From Apoderus coryli (taxonomy: Eukaryota > Arthropoda > Insecta > Coleoptera > Attelabidae), in NCBI GenBank assembly GCA_911728435.2, contig OU452199.1, positions 26,732,860-26,796,859 on the forward strand: a stretch of 64,000 nucleotides of DNA. Reading direction: 5' to 3'. The position numbers and the translations under genes are program-made. Under the pieces are notes generated by a model. It was not told the DNA's origin and made no database searches. It was given only the letters and a program-made list of their open reading frames with translations. Position 1 is the first letter of the stretch, and each line of letters opens with the position of its first letter. Below, piece after piece: positions 56,317-64,000 of this stretch.

Positions 56317-56599
56317 CTGAAATAAAAAAACAAATAAATAAACAAAAAATATGTACCTAAGCAGCGCATATTATAAATTTAGCAAAAAATTCCAATAATA
56401 GAGTAATTTCAATTTTTAGCTTTCGATAAATATATTATGCATAATATAGTATTTGTAAATTAGTTTTTGTTCTTAGACTAAAAAAATATAAATAAATATT
56501 AGTCATTGTGTATATGTATAAAACATTAGTATAAAAAAATCCTTTGTGTCGCCCCAAAACTTTCCCGACAAGAGAGAATAATATAATCAAAGATATATG

Positions 56600-56990
56600 A
56601 CCTGCGTAACAGAATTGTAATAATAATTATTATAATTGTATTATTTTCATTATTTCCAATAAACTAACGTAACAAACTAACTACTTTATTCAAGAATTAG
56701 AAGAAAAAAAAGTATTACCAGAGCTAGGACTCGAACCCCTTCGCTGTAAAGCAGATCAAAAATGCTTTAAAATGGTGTATCACTCGACCCCTACTGATAT
56801 ATGAAAATTTAGCGGTTGTGTCCACCCCTATCACAGCGCTTAAGCGATTTTAACCAAAATCTAACGGCTTCATCCTAGGACTGCCCCAAACTCATATACC
56901 AAAATTTAGCTCAATTGGATAAAACGTTTGGGTGCTATCGTGGTGGAATACATATATACATACACACACACACACAAACCAACCAAATTA
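56600..56990. repeat. Dispersed repeat with tRNA-like boxes and (CA)n, copy 2 (inverted)
   Basis: Reverse-complement of the repeat at 11.3-11.96 kb, sharing the outer AATAAACTAACGTAACAAAC side, a minus-strand B-box-like GGGTTCGAGTCC (56740-56729), CTGCTTTACAGCG, and a plus-strand A-box-like TTAGCTCAATTGG (56906-56918) followed by a short CACACA tract. It lacks the ~240 bp that copy 1 has between CTTTACAGCG and AAGG. Confidence 0.72.
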
Positions 56991-56999
56991 GGTATAAAA

Positions 57000-57580
57000 A
57001 TATTATTGACAATGTCAGATATGGATGGGAGTGGGGGATTCCCATATCTTCAAACACCTCTCGGTGCGATCACGGTAGTCAAGTACCTGATGGCGCGGTG
57101 GTGATTGGATGGGTGGACAGTGCCTACGTCCGCGCCGGTAGACATGCCAAGTGGCTATAGTCTACAAAGTCGTGGGCACTGGCAGTCGATGACCGTGGTT
57201 ATAAGCAAAGAAAATACTAACGCTGGCTGTGTGTTATCGGTATTGAACACAAGAGGCCAACAATCAGAAAAAAAGATAAGGATGTTAAAACAACGTGAAC
57301 ATTAAAAAAATGGGCAAATCAGACCATAAAGAGTCTATGGTATACAATTAAAATGTATAAAGGATCCAGCATCTAAAGTTAAAAAAATCGTTAAAAACTT
57401 AACCATATATCGAGGGGGGTAGAATCTACGACCAAAAATAAGACGAAACTCACTTATGTCAAAATTTCGAAAAATGTCTCCTGAATGAAAGTATGTCCAT
57501 TTTGAATATTGAAATCAAGCAAATCTTTCACTTGGAATTATTAATTTAAATCTAGTCATCTTTCATAAAGACAGAATAGT
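57000..57580. other. Unassigned sequence upstream of the thrombospondin exon 56316
   Basis: This includes a GC-richer block (about 57030-57250) with no recognised coding motif. The signal-peptide exon of thrombospondin could be here or further upstream, but I saw no supported candidate. Confidence 0.35.
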
Positions 57581-58480
57581 AAATTTCGAATGTCAAGGTC
57601 TAGTTGTCACATAAATCGTATCTGGAGTGAAAAGTTGAAAAATTTGCTATTCAAATATGGCAAGAAGGTTGTAAACAAGAATATTTAGACATGATTAAAC
57701 TACTTGGAGTTTGTAACCATAATGCCTGTGCCGCAGATCGTCTGTACCGCCAATGTTTTCCAACTAGGCGACACCCAGATCCTAAGACAATAAGTGCTCT
57801 TGAAAATCGCCTTCTTGAAACTGGGAGCTTTGCACCACGGAAGATTAATTCTGGTCGTCCTAGCAAACTTAAATGGCAACAGGAATACCAATTACTTCAC
57901 GACATTCAAAAAGATCCTTCGTGAGCACCAGAATTATGGAAAGTAATCGTCATCATCCACCTAACACCATACACAGATTCATGCAAAGAGAAAATCTGCA
58001 TCCTTATCATCTAAAGCCGGTTCAAGAATTACATCCGGGGGATAGTGAGTTGCGCTTACGATGTTGTAGATTTTTTTTTAAATTACCTAGACGCAAATGA
58101 AGACTTTCTTAAACAAGTATTGTGGAGTGATGAAGCTCATTTTAACCAGCAAGGAGTGTTCAATCAGCACAACTTGCATTGTTGGAATTACAAAAATCTG
58201 CACCAAATGAGAGAATCACATCCGCAAGCACGCTGGAGCTTAAATGTGTGGATTGGTCTGTTGGGAAATGGGATAAGGGAACCACAGTTTCTACCTAGGA
58301 TATTAAACGCCGAAAACTAATTTTTGCAATAACATATTACAGACTCTTCTGGAAGATGTTCCTTTAGTACAGCGGCCAAATATTGTGTTTCAACATGATG
58401 GTGCACCTGCCCATTTTTCTCGAAATGTTCGAGATATATTAAGTCGACGTTTTCTCAACCAATGGATCGGTTGGGAAGGA
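57580..58480 (+). pseudogene. IS630-type transposase fragment, 3' truncated
   Basis: N-terminal helix-turn-helix region: LLGVCNHNACAADRLYRQCF and PTRRHPDPKTISALENRLLE, then INSGRPSKL. After frameshifts, VLWSDEAHFNQQGVFNQHN (first Asp of the triad), RWSLNVWIGLLGNG, and IVFQHDGAPAHFSRNVRDIL (second Asp). Similarity stops after NQWIGWEG near 58475, before the third acidic residue. It is a different family from the 22.7-kb transposon. No terminal repeats found. Confidence 0.82.
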
Positions 58481-59350
58481 TCGCCTGTATCGAATAACAT
58501 AATTTTTAAACAAACATTTTGTAGCAAAAAAATAAAGTTAATAGGTTTTTTAACATTTAAGTCCCTAAAAGAAATTCTGGATTCCGGTACACCAATAATC
58601 AGCAAACACCATGGGACCTTATGAAACTTCACATAAAGAAAATATAAATAAAAAAAAGCACCAAATGGAATTCGTACCCGGCCTTCCTAACTCAACCTAA
58701 CCAAAATCCAAATACAATTGTATTTGAATAAAAAGTAAGAGTTGTAATATTTAGACAGATCCTCTGATATAAATAAGTCATAGCACTATTGTATATAAAA
58801 AAGCGTAATTAATTAATACTACATTTTATCAACCTGATCATCCACAATACCAAGCCACTGCTAAATAAATGTTGCATTACAAAATGCCTTATTGTATGTT
58901 GTCTACAATGATCATGACATATATGGATCGATTAATTTCAACGGGACTTAATTTATAAATTTGTCAGCGTAAAACATTTCCGCATTACTTCGCTCAGTAT
59001 ACATCACTTTTTATTCTTTTTATAAATTGCAATAATTGTTAATTCGACTCTTTTGATAAGGCGAGTTTATATAACATTTTTTCTAGTTTTACACGTACTT
59101 ATATTAATTTTATTTATTGAACCTAAGACAACGTAGAAATCTCTAAATGTAAGCTGTTGCCCTCGAGACGCGAACAGCTCATCATATTTAAGAGTAAAAG
59201 TAATATTTCAGTAACCTGTTTGTCATTTACATTTTTCTTAAGACTCTTGGTGACAAGCTATATTTCCAAATATTTTTTTAATTTTTATTGTGAACATCAG
59301 CCATTTTTTATTTAAATTATTCCATATTTCGAATAATATTAATAATTTGT
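58481..59350. other. AT-rich sequence without recognised features
   Basis: No coding motif or clear repeat after the transposase break. Confidence 0.4.
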
Positions 59351-59359
59351 TTTATATTG

Positions 59360-60030
59360 AGGCCTTTTCCACTATTGACGGACGCCTTTGTAAGCAAGTT
59401 TTTTATGATACATTTCATAGGTTATATTCTATCAAAGCTATAAATAACTAGTCAATATTTCTGCTATGTTTAGGAAATATGTTTTAAGTTTTTAACCCGT
59501 TTTTACACTCTTTTCGAAAGCCAATGTGATACAAAATTTTATGTTAAATGTTTCAGGTAAAAATTATTCAATATTTCGGATAAGTTTAAGAACTATAAAT
59601 TTTTTAATTTTTGAATTTTTTTTTTAAACCTCTTGACTACGCTCAGTGTTTTCCAAAAGTTAAACAGCACCTACAAATATTCTATAGTATTTCTTTACCA
59701 AATTTGTTAAAAATCTTTTAAGAGAGTTTTGAGGCATCGTGGATACATTTTTTTTACCCTCTTTTAGACTTTTCACGGACGCCTATGGTACATACATATT
59801 TTGTCGTGTATTTTGAACATCAATTCAACTATGTAAAGGCTAAATACGAGTATATGATTTGTAGACTAATTTTTTGACCCTTTCTCTACTATTTATAAGT
59901 TATCTTATATTAAAATTATATATAATTATAGCCAATTTTTCTGGTATGTTTGGGGCACATATTTCTCCTAATTTTGGACCAATTTGACCCTACACTATTA
60001 TTGGTGAACGCCTGTGTGAACCAATTCTTC
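59360..60030. repeat. Degenerate repeated blocks containing GGACGCCT/GAACGCCT
   Basis: CACTATTGACGGACGCCTTT (about 59370), TTTTCACGGACGCCTATGG (about 59770) and CACTATTATTGGTGAACGCC (about 59993) are related. So are TCTGCTATGTTTAGGAAATA (about 59459) and TCTGGTATGTTTGGGGCACA (about 59940). This looks like two or three diverged tandem units of several hundred bases abutting the Penelope fragment. Confidence 0.5.
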
Positions 60031-60540
60031 TATGTGAAATTTTTTTGGTAATTTTTTAAAATTATCGATCAGGCGTCTGCAACTTGGCAGTTTAGCTATG
60101 ATCCAGTGAATTATTATTTTTACTTTCCCGCACAGGGGGTGGTTGGATCTAAAGGGAATAAGGATGTCAGCTGTGGTTGGTTTACGATATATTTCACAGT
60201 GAAAATTCCCGGAAACAAAATTTTTATGAATCAAAATATTCAAAAAGGGGATGCTACCATTTTTCTCAAACTCAATGGTTAAAGAAATGTTGGAATGTAG
60301 AGAGTTAACAAAATTTAAGAACTCAAAAATACTATCAGGTTTGGTATCCATCAAAACAAGACAGTCATCAACATATCTTGCGTAAAAATAATCTTATCAG
60401 AAAACCTAAAAAAGAGACTCCAAGTTTTTCATAAAAACTTCCACTAAAAACGGAGAAAGAAGTTTTACAGCACAAATAGCCAGACCGCGAAGCGGCAGGA
60501 TGATTCTGTCGAACTGACACGATTTGTATTTATGCAGGAA
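60000..60540 (-). pseudogene. Penelope-like element reverse transcriptase fragment
   Basis: The minus strand from about 60540 gives ILPLRGLAICAVKLLSPFLV and EVFMKNLES, then after stops YARYVDDCLVLMDTKPDSIF (catalytic YVDD). The 60354-59998 frame gives SLTIEFEKNGSIPFLNILIH and FHCEIYRKPTTADILI plus SNHP, all characteristic of Penelope-like reverse transcriptases. The GIY-YIG endonuclease end and the N-terminus are missing. Penelope-like elements are known hosts of hammerhead ribozymes, relevant to the repeats in this window. Confidence 0.82.
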
Positions 60541-62195
60541 GTTTGAAATGTATCACCCGAATTATTTTAATGTACGAATAGTATTTGCATAGATTATTTT
60601 GTGACTAAATTAAAACAATAGATATCAATAACGAAATCTGAATGTTTGTAACAAATATCAAACTAGTTGCTATAGACTTGATTTCCAGTTTTTTTTTTTT
60701 GATTGGACAGCCAGCTGAAGGTGGTTTGTATTATCGAAAATATACAAATGCTCATTGGCTAAAAATGGTACGAAAAAATAATCAAAAATATTGCATAATA
60801 TATTGCTGCTTAAACCAGTTATGTTTAATTCGTTCCTAAATAATCATGTAAATTCTTCGCGCAGTGTCACTCAAAATATACATTCAAATTCATAATGCCC
60901 ACATATTATACGTTTTTTGATTTACAAAATGATATTATTTTCCTTGTAAAACAGTAAGTATATTTATATAAATGAATAGATTAAATTGCAGAGTGCGACC
61001 ATGAATAACGCCTAAGTTCTATGCAAGGTTTCATGTTAATATACATATTTGTGTGGGTACTTTGTTCGTATATCATTAGTCAAATTACAATGAAATATGT
61101 ATATATGAGATTTAGGTAAGAAAAGTAATGTTTGCGAGTCTTTTCCTAATGTTAAAAGCTTATGTTTTAGTAGATTTTTAAAAAAAATCTAACTATTCAG
61201 GAGATCGACACAACCGAAATTTTGAAAATTTTGTATGCAGTCCTTCATTTCATGACCCCTGGATCCTAAAAATGACCTCAGTTCAAAAGTTTGTATATGG
61301 GATATAGAAAACTTTGCGGCACGTTCTAGGCCGCATTTTTTGACCAATCGAAACAAAATTTGGTTAAAAAATCGGCTAGGTCATGGAATCGCATGAGTTC
61401 GTTGGCGATTGAAATCGGAGAGCTACTTTCAAAATGGCGGCCTGTCAAATTCATATTTTTTTCATTGTTAATAGAAAATACCGATGTTACATATCAAATG
61501 ATAGAGCACTTAAATCTCTACAATGTTTATTTGGACAGTTTTTTCATCGCTGGCATATTTAAGTAATTGTAAGTTAATATAAAGTAACAAAAAATAAAAA
61601 AAATATCATCACCCGCTACACCTGTAATTATTTTTGACAAATAAACACCTGTGAAATCACAATAAGACCGTGCTTACGTAGTGTAAAGTAAGGTATGTTC
61701 GTGATATAGGTAAGTTCGTGATCGAATTATGAAAATTTGTCAGCAAGTTATCTTTTGCTTTAGATGGATGACATCTTGGATAGTAGTAAGTGTATGTTCC
61801 TACTAGACGATGCAATCTGTCGCGTTTCTATATCACGAATATTCCAGGCATTAGAAAACTTTGTTTACATGTGGTGCTTATTACGTTGTGATTTTTGGCA
61901 GGTTTTGCAACTGGGAAGCGATGTACAGGAAAAATTGAAAGTTGAGATAATGAAATTTACATTAATCTGTAGAATTTTAGATGAGGAATCTTCCTGTACA
62001 CAATAATTAACAAATTTTGACTTAACTTTACCGTAATTGCTTATTCCGTGGAGCTTGTTTGTTACAATATTTTTCATGCATTGAAGACATTAAAAATACA
62101 AGGGTTATTCAATATTAAATATCTTTTTTTTTTGTGTGCAGTAAAATTATTCCATATTTTTAGATAATGTTATGTTTATATTATATTATTGCACA
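60541..62195. other. AT-rich region with minor repeats
   Basis: Nothing firmly identifiable. Around 61690-61730 TTCGTGATATAGGTAAGTTC is repeated in inverted form as CACGAAATTAC blocks near 62445-62480, hinting at an element of roughly 790 bp. An 80-codon plus-strand frame at 61764-62006 has no known motif. Confidence 0.35.
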
Positions 62196-62199
62196 TTAA

Positions 62200-62343
62200 A
62201 TTGTAAGAAACAAAAATGGAGCACAGTGGATACAATGTTACTACTGTTTGGTACGATATCACCTAAAATGTCAAGCATCTGACGAAGAAATTGTTTTAAT
62301 GTGCAATCGATGCACTGGAAATACCAGTGGTGACTCAGAATAA
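62200..62343 (+). pseudogene. PHD-finger-like exon or fragment
   Basis: The frame reads NGAQWIQCYYCLVRYHLKCQ, then ASDEEIVLMCNRCTGNTSGD, and stops. The spacing WIQC-x2-C, H-x2-C and C-x2-C is that of the second half of a PHD zinc finger. PHD ends are found on several insect transposon proteins as well as on chromatin readers (family knowledge). A pyrimidine-rich TTTTTTTTTTTTGTGTGCAG lies about 65 bp upstream. Whether it is host or transposon derived is open. Confidence 0.6.
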
Positions 62344-63940
62344 AATGTTATGCGTTAATGATACAATGTAACTGGTAATAAAATCTTACCTACCAATTTT
62401 TAGCATTAATTGTAGTATCACGAATAAACCTACCCCATATCACGAAATTACATATCCTAGTCACGAAATTACCTTTCCTTGACGGTCATTTGAAAGTTTT
62501 TTTAAGTAAGTTTCTAAGTTTCCTCATAAAAAAATACATAAATCTCAAGAATAACTATTGGGTGTTAGTCCCTCACAATTATAGCAACAACGCATGTTAT
62601 TTCCATTATGCCCAACGAAAAAAAGGAAAATCATCATGAATATCCCTTACTTTACCCTATGTATTTTAGTATAATGGGTATTTCAGTTAGAATAATTATC
62701 AATATGACACTTTGGTTATATTTGGCGACTGCTTGTTGGTTGATTATTTGTTTATTAATCGTGGGTGTCAGTGGTAGACTAAGTATAAATAAAAAATATA
62801 TAAATCGAAAATCTACTTTTCCGACTGGCTGCCATCGGGATTTTTTTTTTACCACCTATCGATGTATATCGTCATGCTTGAGTAACTGATAGGTACCGAA
62901 GGTATGTCAAAATGCAGTTTGCAATGTTACAACAAAGTTCTGATCCGAAAGAAGTAGTCCATACTGAAGTGGAGTAGAATAATTGAATATACCATCCTAT
63001 ATTAATAATTAAAGAAATCTGTATACACTTAACATAGGGATCTGTATAGTATAGCGTTGAGATAAAAAAGAAATCTAACATTGTAGATCACATGTACGGA
63101 AGTGATATTGGCTCTAGGAAATAGATGTCACCACAATATTATTGTTAATATATTTATTAGAATTCTAAAAACAACATTACAATTGCATCTATCCTACATA
63201 TACAAAATCTATTTTTTGAGAAAATTTAAAACGCCATTGTTGTGTGAAACTGCAACCTAGTGCTTTCGTGGAGAAAGATTTTTAAGAATTTCGATGATAT
63301 ATAAAAAGAAAAAATGTTACAAAGCTTACATTAGTAATAATGTGAGTTTATTAGTTTTAGTTTAAATATGTAACAACAACAAGTAATTTAACAATAAAAA
63401 TTTTTTATTTTTTCACACAATGGTAAGTTCAAAGTTCAAATCTTTTTGGTGCAATTGAAAATAATATATACATTCTTATTTCTAGAGTTAATAAATAAAA
63501 TTCCCAAAATAATATGTACTAATTTAGTTAAATAACATAGCTTTTCGTCAATTTTCTCTTATAACCACTGATGATGCAGCCCGGAGCTGTGAAACATGTA
63601 TGGTGACATTTGTTGAGGATTTTTATTAAATTTATTGTGTGGAGGTCGACTTTTATTTCAAGAATATTCAAAGTTCTGATCTATCAGAGTAACATCACAT
63701 TATCTAAGATTATCACTTTAACACATTTATAGTTTCGATTAACACGATCATTAAATTATGTCAAGTTTGAGTAGGTCTTGCACAAAAATGGTTATGTATA
63801 CCGGAACATATCAAAATGAAATAATTTTATAAGTAACACTTTGGAAAGTATGTTTATTTATAAATTTTATTTTTTCCCATACTTCTTTCCTCAAAAATAA
63901 CTACATGTAATCAGTTTCAATTTTTTATGCACAAGTTGAT
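62344..63940. other. AT-rich sequence without recognised features
   Basis: No gene motif seen. The 93-codon plus-strand frame at 62608-62889 encodes a hydrophobic stretch but has no supporting signal. Confidence 0.4.
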
Positions 63941-64000
63941 ATTGCAGATATATATATAGTCGTTGCCCTCTGACGAGCTCATAATAAGAGCGAAACGAAT
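63915..64000 (+). ncRNA. Hammerhead ribozyme, family 1 copy D, cut by the window edge
   Basis: Upstream GTTGATATTGCAGATATATA and AGTCGTTGCC correspond to the flank before the ribozyme at 37.5 kb. The core reads CTGACGAG, stem II GCTC/GAGC with loop ATAATAA (perfect), then CGAAACGAAT, where the window ends. Of the four loci it has the best preserved core, but stem III, the cleavage triplet and the 3' side of stem I lie outside the window. Confidence 0.75.

Noticed and set aside
62360..62420. GGTAAGA donor-like site upstream of thrombospondin as a possible first exon
   Set aside because: The frame needed for a phase-1 join contains stop codons and no signal peptide.
62575..62625. ATG followed by a short hydrophobic stretch before GTGAGG on the minus strand as a signal-peptide exon
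   Set aside because: The donor leaves phase 0, while the next thrombospondin exon needs phase 1, and the peptide is only ten residues.
62608..62889. A 93-codon plus-strand frame with a hydrophobic core
   Set aside because: AT-rich composition explains the hydrophobicity; no conserved motif, splice site or neighbour supports a gene.

Overview
This window looks like a stretch of an AT-rich insect nuclear genome. Coding sequence is split into short exons with GT-AG introns, and those introns are packed with insect-type mobile elements: Jockey-, R1- and RTE-like LINEs, BEL/Pao, P, PIF/Harbinger, IS630/Tc1-mariner, a Crypton-like recombinase and Penelope. No prokaryotic operon, rRNA or tRNA gene was seen. 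A beetle is a reasonable guess, but the order cannot be fixed from the sequence alone.

The only clear host gene is a thrombospondin of the pentameric (COMP/TSP-5-like) type on the minus strand. Fifteen exons can be placed between 56316 and 3467. Their splice phases all agree and together they give about 1030 codons. From N to C they encode the TSPN laminin-G-like domain (56.3-48.0 kb), a coiled coil with a Cys-x-x-Cys pair (47.1 kb), EGF-like repeats (47-17.7 kb), the aspartate-rich calcium-binding type 3 repeats (17.7-12.9 kb), the L-type lectin C-terminal domain (12.9-6.5 kb) and a short tail ending at 3467. The signal-peptide exon lies upstream of 56316 and was not found. One intron (25.2-45.2 kb) is about 20 kb long.

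The introns and flanks are a museum of mobile DNA. A P-superfamily element (7561-9193) has an intact 8-bp target duplication and carries a THAP-domain reading frame. A nearly intact BEL/Pao retrotransposon (39091-44613) has a 1660-codon polyprotein frame, a truncated 5' LTR and a frameshift near its 3' end. There is an IS630-type transposon with very long inverted repeats (22679-24748), a PIF/Harbinger-type MITE with TTA duplications (25560-26066), and several fold-back MITEs whose ends read CAGGGTG. There are also many 5'-truncated LINE copies and relics of Crypton-like, mariner, Penelope and a second BEL element.

The most striking signal is self-cleaving RNA. Two unrelated dispersed repeat families carry hammerhead ribozyme cores. 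Family 1 is seen at about 5.29, 10.5, 37.3/37.6 and 63.95 kb; family 2 at 28.0 and 29.1 kb. In both families ribozyme arms occur in opposite orientations at the two ends of one segment. A further repeat pair (11.2-11.96 and 56.6-57.0 kb) carries tRNA-like A-box and B-box sequences pointing in opposite directions around a (TG)n tract. A compact coding-like terminal exon at 36278-36364 does not fit the thrombospondin splice phases and may belong to another transcript.
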